Assembly: GCA_027490215.1 (NCBI GenBank) | Contig: JAIXYO010000065.1 | Location: 62,001 to 126,000 of the forward strand | DNA from: Rubrivivax sp. | GTDB lineage: Bacteria; Pseudomonadota; Gammaproteobacteria; Burkholderiales; Burkholderiaceae_C | Length of the DNA stretch: 64,000 bases | Direction of reading: 5' to 3' | Part shown: positions 33,729 to 42,466 of the stretch, piece after piece | Layout: each line of letters begins with the position of its first letter | Position numbering within the stretch: the first letter of the stretch is position 1 | Made by a program: the position numbers and the translations under genes | The notes under the pieces: model-generated | Seen by the model: the letters and a program-made list of their open reading frames with translations, nothing else | The model's database searches: none | Told to the model about the DNA's origin: nothing

Positions 33729-34502
33729 ATGCGCCATGAAGACCGCTGGATCGAAAGCAAGTATGTGCTGCGCCGGGGGCGCTTGCGAGCCTCGCGTGAT
33801 TCAACTGAGGTCGGAATCGGCTCCCGACTGATCACGGACCGCATTGCGTCGCTGTATGACCAACATCTGCCTCACTGTGCCCGTGGCCGGCTGATCGACC
33901 TGGGTTGCGGCAAGGTTCCGCTCTACGGCGCCTATCGCCGCCTGGTCGACGACGTGACCTGCGTGGACTGGCCGCAGTCGGTGCGCACCAGTGCCCACCT
34001 TGATCTGCAAGCGGACTTGTCGCAACCGCTTCCCTATGCCAATGCGAGCTTCGACACGATCATCCTGTCCGATGTGCTGGAACACGTGCCAACGCCCGAC
34101 GCCCTGTGGTTCGAGATGGCGCGCCTGCTGGCCCCGGGCGGGTACGTTCTGCTGAACACACCCTTCCTTTACGGTGTGCACGAGGCGCCGCACGACTACG
34201 GCCGCTACACCGAATATGCGCTGCGGCGTTTCGCGCTGCAGGCCGGACTGGAGGTGCGCTTGTTGCTGCCGGTCGGTGGCAGCCTGCATGTGCTGGCCGA
34301 TCTGCTGGCCAAGCACCTGGCGCACCTGCCGGCCGTCGGCGGCGCGCTGGCTTCAGCTGTTCAGGGCGTCGTCGCGCTGCTCGACCTCAGCCGCTTCGGG
34401 CGGCGTGTGTCCACGCGCACCGCCACACGATTTCCGCTGGGCTATTTCATGGCGGCCCAGCGCCCGCTGGCGGCCGGCGCTGCGCTGGCTGCTGTCGGAT
34501 GA
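33729..34502 (+). CDS. class I SAM-dependent methyltransferase
   Basis: A 257-residue Rossmann-fold methyltransferase. Motif I is LIDLGCGKVPLYGAY, the acidic end of strand 2 is VTCVDW, and post-I DTIILSDVLEHVPTPDALWFEMARLLAPGGYVLLNTPF is the Methyltransf_11 pattern. The substrate is unknown; placement suggests a sugar or lipid-linked glycan. Its TGA overlaps the flippase ATG (34499-34502), starting a chain of coupled genes. Confidence 0.85.
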   Translation: MRHEDRWIESKYVLRRGRLRASRDSTEVGIGSRLITDRIASLYDQHLPHCARGRLIDLGCGKVPLYGAYRRLVDDVTCVDWPQSVRTSAHLDLQADLSQPLPYANASFDTIILSDVLEHVPTPDALWFEMARLLAPGGYVLLNTPFLYGVHEAPHDYGRYTEYALRRFALQAGLEVRLLLPVGGSLHVLADLLAKHLAHLPAVGGALASAVQGVVALLDLSRFGRRVSTRTATRFPLGYFMAAQRPLAAGAALAAVG

Positions 34503-35695
34503 GGCCGTCGCAGCGCGCATTGCTGACCTACGTTGCGGCCCGTGTCGTCCCGGCGATCGCGTCGATGGCGCTGACCTTGCTGTGCATCGACGCGCTGCGA
34601 CCGGAGGACTATGCGAGCTACAGCCTGACGTTGCTGGCCGCGGGTGTGGCTGCGGGTTTTGTCGGTGGGGTCAGCGCGCAGGCGATGCTGCGCTATGCGC
34701 GGGAGTTGTCTGCGTCGGCCTTGCGGCGCGGGCTGCTCGGCGTGCCCTTGTTGGCGTCGGCTCTGGCCTGCCCGCTGGTCGCGGCTTACCTGGCGTGGCG
34801 CGGCCAGTGGTCGGCGGCGGCGCTGATCGCGATCGCGGCCATACCGGCGCTCGCGGTGATGGACACCCGGCGCAGCCTCTTCGTTGCCGTCGCGCGTGCC
34901 GATGCGGTGTTTGCGCTCGATGCCTGGCGCGCTGGCCTCGCCCTGCTGCTGACCTTCGTTCTGTTGAATCTGTGGGGCGCGCGCCCGGAGTCACCGTTGT
35001 TGGCGCAAGCACTGTCGGTGTTGGCCGGCCTGCTGCTGGTGGGCAGCCGGCGCGCCGCGATGGTTCCCGCCGGCAGTCGCGCCATCGATGCCCGGTACCT
35101 GGGCTACGGCGTCGGTCTGGCGGGCTGGATGGCGGTGATCGTCGCGCTGTCGCTGGCCGAGCGGTCGGTCGTGGCTGCCGCCTCGGGGCTGGCCGCCAGC
35201 GGGCGCTATGCCGCGCAGGCCGATGTGATCAATGCGGTGTTCGCGGCGCTGGGCGGTGCGCTGGCCCAGGCGATGATGCCGGCCTACCTGGCACAAGCGG
35301 CCGATCCCGACCAGGCTGCCTTGCGTCGCCTGCGCCGGCTCGCGCTGCTCGGCGTGCTGGCGATAGGCGGCTTGTGTGTGCTGCTGGGGGGCGCGTTGGC
35401 GGTGTCGGGCCTCGGGCGAATCTCGACGGCATTGACCGATGACAGGTCGACCGCCTTCGTCCTGGTTGCGGCGGGCGCGCTGTGGACCGCTGCTGGCTTC
35501 GTGCAGAAGCCCATCGAACTGCGTGGCCGCACGCACTGGCTGTTTGCCGGAGTCGGGTTGTCGCTGCTGCTGTTCCTGCTGATCGCACCGATGCTGGCCG
35601 AGCGCCACGGCCCGATCGGTGTGGCCGCGGCCAAGCTGATCGCCGGGCTGGCCTACACCGGCATGGCCTGGCAGCTGTGCCGCACACGCCGATGA
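34499..35695 (+). CDS. Wzx-like polysaccharide flippase/membrane protein
   Basis: A 398-residue, very hydrophobic protein with about 12 membrane segments, beginning MRPSQRALLTYVAARVVPAIASM. The layout fits the MOP-type exporters (Wzx/RfbX) that flip undecaprenyl-PP-linked oligosaccharides across the inner membrane, and the gene lies among glycosyltransferases. There is no single diagnostic motif, so an alternative membrane role cannot be excluded. ATGA overlaps join it to the genes on both sides (34499-34502 and 35692-35695). Confidence 0.7.
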   Translation: MRPSQRALLTYVAARVVPAIASMALTLLCIDALRPEDYASYSLTLLAAGVAAGFVGGVSAQAMLRYARELSASALRRGLLGVPLLASALACPLVAAYLAWRGQWSAAALIAIAAIPALAVMDTRRSLFVAVARADAVFALDAWRAGLALLLTFVLLNLWGARPESPLLAQALSVLAGLLLVGSRRAAMVPAGSRAIDARYLGYGVGLAGWMAVIVALSLAERSVVAAASGLAASGRYAAQADVINAVFAALGGALAQAMMPAYLAQAADPDQAALRRLRRLALLGVLAIGGLCVLLGGALAVSGLGRISTALTDDRSTAFVLVAAGALWTAAGFVQKPIELRGRTHWLFAGVGLSLLLFLLIAPMLAERHGPIGVAAAKLIAGLAYTGMAWQLCRTRR

Positions 35696-36681
35696 CATTC
35701 GCGGTGGTCATCGTCAACTGGAATGGGGCGGCCGACACGCTGGCCTGCCTGGAATCCATTTATGCCGGCTCCGATCAGGCGCTGGCCATCATCGTCGACA
35801 ACGGATCGTCTGACGATTCGATCTTGCGGATCACGAACGCGCTGGTGCAACAAGGCATCGAATTGCTTCGGGTTGCGCCCACCGTCATGCCCACGACGTG
35901 GGGCGGTGCCCGCGTCCTGCTGATCGAGGCTGGCGAGAACCTCGGCTTCGCAGCGGGTTGCAACCTCGGGTTGCGCGCCGCGGCTGCGACGGCCTGCGAC
36001 GCCACCGTGTTCCTGAACAACGACACCGTGGTCGAAGCCGATGCACTCGATCGCATCGTGGCGCGGCTCATCGGCGACCCCGCGTGCTACGCCTGCCTGC
36101 CGATGCTGACAGTGCACGGCAGCGACCGCATCTGGAATTGCGGCGGTGCGGTTTACCCGATCGGTGTGCGGCGCTATCACCTGGCCGGTCGGCCTCGTGC
36201 CGAGGGCGCGCAGCGCGGCGAAATCAGCTGCAGCTTCTTCACCGGCTGCTGCTTCGCGGTGCGTACTGCCGATTTCGCGGCCCGGGGCGGGTTCTCCGAG
36301 CGCTTCTTCTTTGGCGAGGAAGACTTCGAACTCGCGCTGTGGATGCGCGACCGCGCACTGTCGGCGGTGTGCCTGACGACCGCCGTGGTGCAGCACAAGG
36401 TCAGCGCGTCATTCAATGCGGCAGCGGGCCCGCGCCAGAATGCCCGGGTGTTCATCTACTACCTCAACCGCTTCATCCACATGCGCCTGCGCTTCGGTGC
36501 AGTGCGCTGGTGGTGCTGGCTCGCGGCCTACCTGCCCTATGTTGCCGTGCTGTTGTGGCGCAGCGGTCGCTGGTCACCGGGTGAATTGCGTGGCTTTCTG
36601 CGTCGTCTGGTGCAGCGGGCGCGGACCATGGATCGGGTGACCCGCGATGATTTCGAGGCGGTGATGGCGGGCCGGCTGTGA
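35692..36681 (+). CDS. family 2 glycosyltransferase, rhamnosyltransferase-like
   Basis: A 329-residue GT2 enzyme. The N-terminus FAVVIVNWNGAADTLACLESI is typical of rhamnosyltransferase-type GT-A proteins. VDNGSSDDS binds the nucleotide, NLGFAAGCNLGLRAA and FLNNDTVVEADAL include the metal-site region, and RFFFGEEDFELALWMRD supplies the catalytic acidic motif. A C-terminal hydrophobic segment (WWCWLAAYLPYVAVLLW) may attach it to the membrane. dTDP-rhamnose genes at the other end of the locus make rhamnose a reasonable donor. Its stop overlaps the next GTG start (GTGA, 36678-36681). Confidence 0.87.
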   Translation: MTFAVVIVNWNGAADTLACLESIYAGSDQALAIIVDNGSSDDSILRITNALVQQGIELLRVAPTVMPTTWGGARVLLIEAGENLGFAAGCNLGLRAAAATACDATVFLNNDTVVEADALDRIVARLIGDPACYACLPMLTVHGSDRIWNCGGAVYPIGVRRYHLAGRPRAEGAQRGEISCSFFTGCCFAVRTADFAARGGFSERFFFGEEDFELALWMRDRALSAVCLTTAVVQHKVSASFNAAAGPRQNARVFIYYLNRFIHMRLRFGAVRWWCWLAAYLPYVAVLLWRSGRWSPGELRGFLRRLVQRARTMDRVTRDDFEAVMAGRL

Positions 36682-37664
36682 GTGCGGTTCCGCGTCTCGA
36701 CTCAGGGCCGCGCTGCCGCATCTGCCACAGCCTCGGCCCCTTCCAGGATCACCGTGTGCGCGACATGATGTTCGGCCCGGGCGAGCATTTCGACTACCGG
36801 CTGTGCGCGGCCTGCGGTTGCCTTCAGATCGCCGAGATCCCGGCGGACTTGTCGCGCCATTACGGCGCGGGCTATTACTCGTTTGGCGAGCGCACGACAC
36901 CAGGTCGCCTGAGCGGTCTGCTGGTGCGCGCGCGCAACCGTCATCTCATCGGGCGCAAGAACCCTCTGGGCTGGGCGCTGGCGAAGCTGCGGCCTTTCCG
37001 CGCGCTGGCTTCGCTGCAGCCCTTGGGTTTGCGGCTTGACGTGCGCATCGTCGATGTCGGCTGCGGTAGCGGCGAACTCCTGCTGGCCTTGCAGTCGGCC
37101 GGCTACACACGGCTGCACGGTGTCGACCCGTTCATCGAGCAAGACCTCGACCTGGGCGGTGGGCTTCGCGTGCAGAAGGCCGAGTTGGAGGCCTTGCCTG
37201 CATCGGCGTTCGATCTGGTGATGTTCCACCATTCGCTCGAACACATCGTCGACGAGCCCGCGGCCTTGCGCGCGGCGCACCGACTGCTGGTGCCCGGTGG
37301 TCGCTGTCTGGTGCGCATCCCGACCGTCAGCTCGCACGCCTGGCAGCACTATGGCGTCGACTGGTGCGCGCTCGATGCGCCCAGGCATCTGGCGCTGCAT
37401 TCGCGGCAGAGCATCGGTTTGCTGGCCGAGCGTTGCGGGTTCAGGGTGTCCCGCATCACCGACGATGCCGACGCCTTCCAGTTCTGGGGCAGCGAGCAAT
37501 ACCGACGCGGCATCCCGCTGATGCGCAGCGGCTGCCACGACATCGCGCCGGCGCCGGGTGCGTTCACGGCCGCGCAGTTGCGGGACATGGATCGCCGCGC
37601 CGATCGGTTGAACCGCGAGCAAGCGGGCGACCAGATCGCAGTCGAGCTGCAGCGCGTCGAATGA
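36678..37664 (+). CDS. SAM-dependent methyltransferase with N-terminal zinc-binding segment
   Basis: A 328-residue protein starting at GTG. Residues 12-50 hold paired cysteines (CRIC and CAAC), an N-terminal zinc-ribbon as found in some sugar C-methyltransferases and related proteins. The methyltransferase domain follows, with motif I RIVDVGCGSGELLLALQSAGY and FDLVMFHHSLEHIVDEPAAL then LVPGGRCLVRIPT. Likely modifies a sugar or a lipid-linked intermediate of this locus; which position is not readable. Confidence 0.83.
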   Translation: MSAVPRLDSGPRCRICHSLGPFQDHRVRDMMFGPGEHFDYRLCAACGCLQIAEIPADLSRHYGAGYYSFGERTTPGRLSGLLVRARNRHLIGRKNPLGWALAKLRPFRALASLQPLGLRLDVRIVDVGCGSGELLLALQSAGYTRLHGVDPFIEQDLDLGGGLRVQKAELEALPASAFDLVMFHHSLEHIVDEPAALRAAHRLLVPGGRCLVRIPTVSSHAWQHYGVDWCALDAPRHLALHSRQSIGLLAERCGFRVSRITDDADAFQFWGSEQYRRGIPLMRSGCHDIAPAPGAFTAAQLRDMDRRADRLNREQAGDQIAVELQRVE

Positions 37665-37710
37665 ACAGGCCGCTGCACGGACCCCGAGGCCGGTCGATCG
37701 CCACCGCCCG

Positions 37711-38823
37711 ATGAAGCTGCTGATGCTCGCGCCGGCCAGCGTGATCCACACCCAGCGCTGGGTCGAGGCGCTGCACGAGCGTGGTATTCAACTGGTGCTG
37801 GCGACGCAGCACGATGAAGGGTCGTGGCAAGTGCCGGACGGCGTGCGGCTGGTTCGCCTGCCGCACCGCGGAACGCCGGGCTACTTTCGCAATGTGCCTG
37901 CGCTGAGGCGGCTGCTGCGCGAGGTACGGCCCGATCTGCTCAGCGCGCACTACGCCAGCGGCTACGGCACCACCGCTGCGCTTGCCGGCTTCCGGCCCTG
38001 GTTGCTGTCGGTCTGGGGCAGTGATGTCTACGACTTCCCGTACGAGGGCTGGCTCCAGGGCTGGCTGCTGCGCTGCAACCTGCGACACGCCGATGCGGTG
38101 GCATCGACCAGCGAGGCGATGGCGCAGCAGGTGCGCCGACTGGTGCCCGGCATCGGCCCGGTCGCGGTGACGCCTTTCGGCATCGACACCGAGCGTTTCG
38201 CGCCGCAGCCGCAGCCTCACGAAGGCATCGTGATCGGCACCGTGAAGACGCTGGCGCCGAAGTACGGCATCGATCTGCTGCTTCGGGCGTTTGCGCAGGT
38301 GCTCTCTGCTGCGGGCCCGAGCGCCTTGCTGTCGCTGGTCATCGTGGGTGACGGCCCGCAGCGCGCTGAGCTCGAGGCATTGAGCGCCACGCTGGGTATC
38401 GCGGCCCACGTGCGTTTCGCCGGTGCCGTGCCGCACGCCGAGGTGCCGCTGTGGTTGAACCGCTTCGACCTCTACGTGGCCGCGAGCCGGCTCGACAGCG
38501 AGAGCTTCGGCGTCGCGGTGCTCGAAGCGTCGGCCTGTGCTTTGCCCGTCGTGGTCAGTGATGTTGGGGGCCTGCCCGAGGTGGTGGTGCAGGGCGAGAC
38601 AGGCTGGGTCGTTCCGCGCGAAGACGTACCTGCATTGGCGCAGGCGATTCAGCGGCTGATCGACGCACCCGAAATGGGCCGCCGTCTCGGTGCAGCCGGG
38701 CGCGAACGGGTACTCGCGCACTACCGCTGGCAGCACAGCGTCGATGAGATGCTGCGCTGCTTCGAAGCCGTCATTTCGCACCGTGCGCAGCGGCGCACCG
38801 TGTCGGCAGGCACTCTCCAATGA
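37711..38823 (+). CDS. family 4 glycosyltransferase
   Basis: A 370-residue GT-B glycosyltransferase. The N-terminal domain begins MKLLMLAPASVIHTQRWVEAL and includes LLSVWGSDVYDFPY. The C-terminal domain carries VTPFGIDTERFAPQ, then the GT4 donor-site motif ESFGVAVLEASACALPVVVSDVGGLPEVV with the conserved E-x7-E glutamates. It transfers a sugar from a nucleotide donor with retention, probably to the growing lipid-linked glycan. Its stop overlaps the next ATG (38820-38823). Confidence 0.92.
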   Translation: MKLLMLAPASVIHTQRWVEALHERGIQLVLATQHDEGSWQVPDGVRLVRLPHRGTPGYFRNVPALRRLLREVRPDLLSAHYASGYGTTAALAGFRPWLLSVWGSDVYDFPYEGWLQGWLLRCNLRHADAVASTSEAMAQQVRRLVPGIGPVAVTPFGIDTERFAPQPQPHEGIVIGTVKTLAPKYGIDLLLRAFAQVLSAAGPSALLSLVIVGDGPQRAELEALSATLGIAAHVRFAGAVPHAEVPLWLNRFDLYVAASRLDSESFGVAVLEASACALPVVVSDVGGLPEVVVQGETGWVVPREDVPALAQAIQRLIDAPEMGRRLGAAGRERVLAHYRWQHSVDEMLRCFEAVISHRAQRRTVSAGTLQ

Positions 38824-39854
38824 ATCAGGCGATGAACCTCGTCAGCGTGATCGTGCCCTGCCGCAACGAGCGCGCGCACATCGCCTCGTTCTGCGCCGAT
38901 CTCGCCCGCCAGACCCTGCCTGAGGGTTGGGCCCTGCAGGTGCTGATCGCCGATGGCCGCAGCGACGACGGGACGCGCGAGCTGCTGCACTCCCTGTGCG
39001 CCGACGACCCGCGCTTGCAGCTGATCGACAACCCGCAGCGCATCGTCTCCACGGGGTTGAACCGGGCGATCGACGCGGCGCGCGGCGAGATGATCGTGCG
39101 CATGGATGTGCACACTGCCTATGCGCCCGACTACATCGCCGAGTGTCTGGCCGCATTGCAGGCGACCGGGGCCACCTGTGTCGGCGGGCCCTGGCGGCCA
39201 GTGGGCGAAGGCTGGCCGCAGGCGGCGATTGCGCTGGCGTTTCAAAGCCGATTCGGCTCCGGTGGTGCCGCCTCCCGGCGCGTGGATTACAGCGGCCCTG
39301 TCGATACCGTCTATCTGGGCGCCTGGCGCCGCGAGGATCTGTTGCGACTCGGCGGCTTCGACGAGTCGCTGGTGCGCAACCAGGACGACGAGCTGAACCT
39401 GCGTATCGTGCGCAGCGATGGCAGTGTCTGGCAGAGCGCGACCATCCGCTCAAGCTACGCGCCGCGCGGCTCGTTCGCGGCGCTGTTTCGCCAGTTCCAC
39501 CAGTACGGCTACTGGAAGGTGCCGGTGATCCGAAAGCATCGGCTGCCCGCGTCGCCACGGCATCTGGCGCCGTTTGCCTTCGTGGCCGGGCTCGGCGGGC
39601 TGGCCCTCCTGGCGCCCTGGTCGATGCTGGCGCGTGCCGCACTGGTCGGGGTCATCGGTGTCTATGCGTTGACAGCGCTCGTCAACGGTGCCGCCCTCGC
39701 GCGCGCCCCGCATCGTCTGCGCGATACGGTGGGTATCGCAGCAGCGATCGCCTGCATGCATCTGGGTTACGGCCTGGGCTTTGGGCGGGCGCTGGTTGAA
39801 GTGCTGCTGTTGAAGCGCACGCCGGGCGCCGCGGCTACTCGCCTGACACGCTGA
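38820..39854 (+). CDS. family 2 glycosyltransferase, ExoA-like, with C-terminal membrane helices
   Basis: A 344-residue protein. The N-terminal GT-A domain has VSVIVPCRNERAHIASFCADL, LIADGRSDDGTRELL, the metal-site motif RMDVHTAYAPDYI and a conserved acid in RNQDDELNLRI. About residues 250-320 form two to three membrane helices. This layout matches ExoA-type beta-glucosyltransferases that act on undecaprenyl-linked substrates at the inner membrane. Donor and acceptor are unknown. Confidence 0.88.
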   Translation: MNQAMNLVSVIVPCRNERAHIASFCADLARQTLPEGWALQVLIADGRSDDGTRELLHSLCADDPRLQLIDNPQRIVSTGLNRAIDAARGEMIVRMDVHTAYAPDYIAECLAALQATGATCVGGPWRPVGEGWPQAAIALAFQSRFGSGGAASRRVDYSGPVDTVYLGAWRREDLLRLGGFDESLVRNQDDELNLRIVRSDGSVWQSATIRSSYAPRGSFAALFRQFHQYGYWKVPVIRKHRLPASPRHLAPFAFVAGLGGLALLAPWSMLARAALVGVIGVYALTALVNGAALARAPHRLRDTVGIAAAIACMHLGYGLGFGRALVEVLLLKRTPGAAATRLTR

Positions 39855-39877
39855 CCTGACGCGCGGACAATTCTCCC

Positions 39878-40597
39878 GTGAGCACAACGCCCCAGCACAA
39901 CGACGAACCGATGGCGGTGGCCGAACGCTACGCCCGGCGTGCGGCGCGCGGTGTTGGCGACGAGCTCTACAGCCCGTTGCGCCCGGAGGTGACGCTGGCG
40001 CGGCAGGAACGGCAGCGGGTCATGCTGGATCTGCTGTCTCGCCATTCACTGCAGCCACTGGACCAGTTGCGAGTTCTTGAGGTCGGTTGCGGCAGTGGCA
40101 GCAACCTGCTCGAGCTGGCGAGCCTTGGCTTCGACGCCAGTCGGTTGGTCGGTAATGAACTGCTGCCCGAGCGTGCAGCGGCCGCGCGCCGCCAGCTGCC
40201 GGCCGCGACCGTGCTGCACGAAGGCGATGCCACCCAGCTGCCGTTCCACGGCGACAGCTTCGATCTGGTCTATCAGTCGACGGTGTTCAGCTCGCTGCTC
40301 GACGACGTGTTCCAGCAGCGGCTGTCCGACGCGATGTGGCGCTGGGTTCGGCCGGGCGGTGCCGTGCTCTGGTACGACTTCACTTACAACAACCCGCGCA
40401 ACCCCGATGTGCGTGGCATGCCGTTGACTCGGGTGCAGGCGCTGTTCCCGAGTGCCCGCATCGATGCACGGCGTGTCACGCTGGCACCGCCGCTCAGCCG
40501 CCGTGCAGCGCGCATTCACCCGAGCGTCTGCCAGTGGCTGAGCGGGCTGCCACTGCTGCGAACGCATCTTCTCTGCTGGATCGGCAAACCCCGATGA
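39878..40597 (+). CDS. class I SAM-dependent methyltransferase
   Basis: A 239-residue methyltransferase beginning at GTG 39878. Motif I is [41 protein letters not shown] and [25 protein letters not shown] follow, as in Methyltransf_11/25 proteins encoded in glycan loci. Third methyltransferase of the cluster, so methylated deoxy-sugars are a likely feature of the product. ATGA overlap with the aminotransferase (40594-40597). Confidence 0.84.
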   Translation: MSTTPQHNDEPMAVAERYARRAARGVGDELYSPLRPEVTLARQERQRVMLDLLSRHSLQPLDQLRVLEVGCGSGSNLLELASLGFDASRLVGNELLPERAAAARRQLPAATVLHEGDATQLPFHGDSFDLVYQSTVFSSLLDDVFQQRLSDAMWRWVRPGGAVLWYDFTYNNPRNPDVRGMPLTRVQALFPSARIDARRVTLAPPLSRRAARIHPSVCQWLSGLPLLRTHLLCWIGKPR

Positions 40598-41778
40598 CCA
40601 CCCCGCCTTCAACCCCCTTCATCCCCTTCGCCCTGCCTGACATCGGCGACGACGAGATTGCCGAAGTCGTCGACACGCTGAAATCGGGCTGGATCACGAC
40701 CGGGCCGAAGACGCGGAGATTCGAGGAAGACTTCAGCGCCTTCCTCGGTGCATCGAACCCGGCTGAAGCCCCGCTGCATGCGATGGCCGTCAATTCGGCC
40801 ACGGCCGGGCTGCACCTGGCGCTCGAAGCCCTTGGCATCGGCCCGGGCGACGAGGTCATCACCACCACGCACACCTTCACTGCCACCGCCGAGGTGGTGC
40901 GCTACCTCGGCGCCGACGTGGTGCTGGTAGACATCGACCCAGCTACCTTGTGCATCGATGTGGCAGCCGTCGAGGCTGCCATCACGCCGCGCACCAAGGC
41001 AGTGATGCCGGTGCATTACGCCGGGCTGGCGGCCGACATGGAAGCGCTGCTGCCTCTCGCGCGGCGCCACGGCCTGAAGGTCGTTGAAGATGCTGCCCAC
41101 GCGCTGCCGACCACCTGCGGCGGCCGACTCGTCGGCACGCTGGCGAGCGACGCCACGGTGTTCAGCTTCTATGCCAACAAGACGATGACCACCGGCGAGG
41201 GTGGCATGGTGGTGACGCGCGATGCCGATCTCGCCAAGCGCATCCAGGTGATGCGGCTGCATGGCATCAACCGCGATGCCTTCGACCGCTTCACCGCCAA
41301 GGTGCCGAGCTGGTACTACGAGGTGATCGCCCCCGGCTTCAAGTACAACCTGACCGATATCGCCTCGGCGATCGGCATCCACCAGCTGAAGCGGGCGATA
41401 GCCTTCCAGCAGGTCCGCGCCGACATTGCCGCACGCTACGGCGCGGCGTTCGCCGAACTGCCGGTCATCAGGCCGCCGCAGCCCCTGCCGGGCGATACCC
41501 ACGCCTGGCATCTGTATGCGCTGCGTCTGGCCGAGGGTGCAAAGCTGACCCGCGAGGAATTGATCGAAGGCCTGTATGCCGCCGGCATCGGCTGCAGCGT
41601 GCACTACATCCCGCTGCATCTTCAGCCTTACTGGCGCGACCGATACCAGTTGCAACCGCAACAGTTCCCACACAGCCAGCGGGCCTACGAGCGGATGCTC
41701 AGCCTGCCGCTGTACACCCGGATGGGACCGGCCGCGGTGCAGCGCGTCATCGATGCGGTGCGCTCCCTGCTGGGCTGA
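40594..41778 (+). CDS. DegT/DnrJ/EryC1 family sugar aminotransferase
   Basis: A 394-residue PLP enzyme of the sugar aminotransferase class. The PLP lysine is Lys196 in [26 protein letters not shown] supplies the Asp binding the pyridine nitrogen, and the N-terminus shows [25 protein letters not shown]. These enzymes aminate 3- or 4-keto-UDP/dTDP sugars. The neighbouring CapD/PglF-like dehydratase makes a UDP-4-keto-6-deoxy-GlcNAc, so the PglE-type reaction (4-amino) is the best guess; the WbpD-like acetyltransferase would fit a 3-amino product. Confidence 0.9.
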   Translation: MTTPPSTPFIPFALPDIGDDEIAEVVDTLKSGWITTGPKTRRFEEDFSAFLGASNPAEAPLHAMAVNSATAGLHLALEALGIGPGDEVITTTHTFTATAEVVRYLGADVVLVDIDPATLCIDVAAVEAAITPRTKAVMPVHYAGLAADMEALLPLARRHGLKVVEDAAHALPTTCGGRLVGTLASDATVFSFYANKTMTTGEGGMVVTRDADLAKRIQVMRLHGINRDAFDRFTAKVPSWYYEVIAPGFKYNLTDIASAIGIHQLKRAIAFQQVRADIAARYGAAFAELPVIRPPQPLPGDTHAWHLYALRLAEGAKLTREELIEGLYAAGIGCSVHYIPLHLQPYWRDRYQLQPQQFPHSQRAYERMLSLPLYTRMGPAAVQRVIDAVRSLLG

Positions 41779-41794
41779 TCGCGTCGACGCATCG

Positions 41795-42415
41795 ATGGCG
41801 AAGCGACTGTTCGATTTGTGGGCCTCAAGCCTCGGCCTGCTGCTGTTGGCGCCTTTCCTGGCGCTCATGGCCATCGCGATCAAGCTGGATTCGCCCGGGC
41901 CGGTGTTTTTTCGGCAGGTGCGGGTCGGGCGTGATGGCGTGGAGTTCCGCATCCACAAGTTCCGCACGATGACGCACCGGGATGCTGGTGCCGATGCCGC
42001 CACCGCGCAGATCACCATCGGTGCCGATCCTCGCATCACCCGCGTCGGGGAACTGTTGCGCCGCACCAAGCTCGATGAACTGGCGCAGTTGATCGATGTC
42101 TTCGTTGGGCGCATGAGTCTCGTTGGCCCGCGACCGGAAGTGCCCCGCTATGTCGCGCTGTATCCGAAGCACCTGCGCGACAAGGTGCTCAGTGTGCGCC
42201 CCGGCATCACCGACCCAGCCTCGTTGGCCTATCGCGACGAATCAGCCCAGCTGGCGCGCGCGGCGGACCCCGAGCGCGAGTATGTCGAGGTGCTGCTGCC
42301 CGCCAAGCTGCAGCTGTCGGTGCGCTATGTGGAAGAGGCCAGTTTTACCGGTGATCTTCGGCTGATCGCCGCGACGCTTCATGCGTTGTTGATGCGCAAG
42401 CCGCCATCGCGATGA
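41795..42415 (+). CDS. small monotopic phosphoglycosyl transferase (PglC/WcaJ catalytic core)
   Basis: A 206-residue bacterial sugar transferase consisting only of the catalytic core: a single re-entrant hydrophobic helix (LFDLWASSLGLLLLAPFLALMAIAIKLDSPGPVFF), the motif KFRTM, LRRTKLDELAQLIDVF with the catalytic Asp-Glu, and MSLVGPRPEVP. It moves a phospho-sugar from UDP-sugar to undecaprenyl phosphate, starting glycan assembly. The small PglC-like size and adjacent PglE/PglF-like genes suggest a diamino-trideoxy sugar as first residue. Starts 16 bases after the aminotransferase stop. Confidence 0.92.
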   Translation: MAKRLFDLWASSLGLLLLAPFLALMAIAIKLDSPGPVFFRQVRVGRDGVEFRIHKFRTMTHRDAGADAATAQITIGADPRITRVGELLRRTKLDELAQLIDVFVGRMSLVGPRPEVPRYVALYPKHLRDKVLSVRPGITDPASLAYRDESAQLARAADPEREYVEVLLPAKLQLSVRYVEEASFTGDLRLIAATLHALLMRKPPSR

Positions 42416-42466
42416 CGATATCGGTGACCTTGGTGTCTGGCATCGCGCCAACATAATCGGCGCCTC

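Noticed and set aside
37661-37714. A 17-codon frame (MNRPLHG...) starting at an ATGA overlap with the methyltransferase stop and ending at the next ATG
   Set aside because: Too short to support from composition or homology; it simply spans the gap between two genes.
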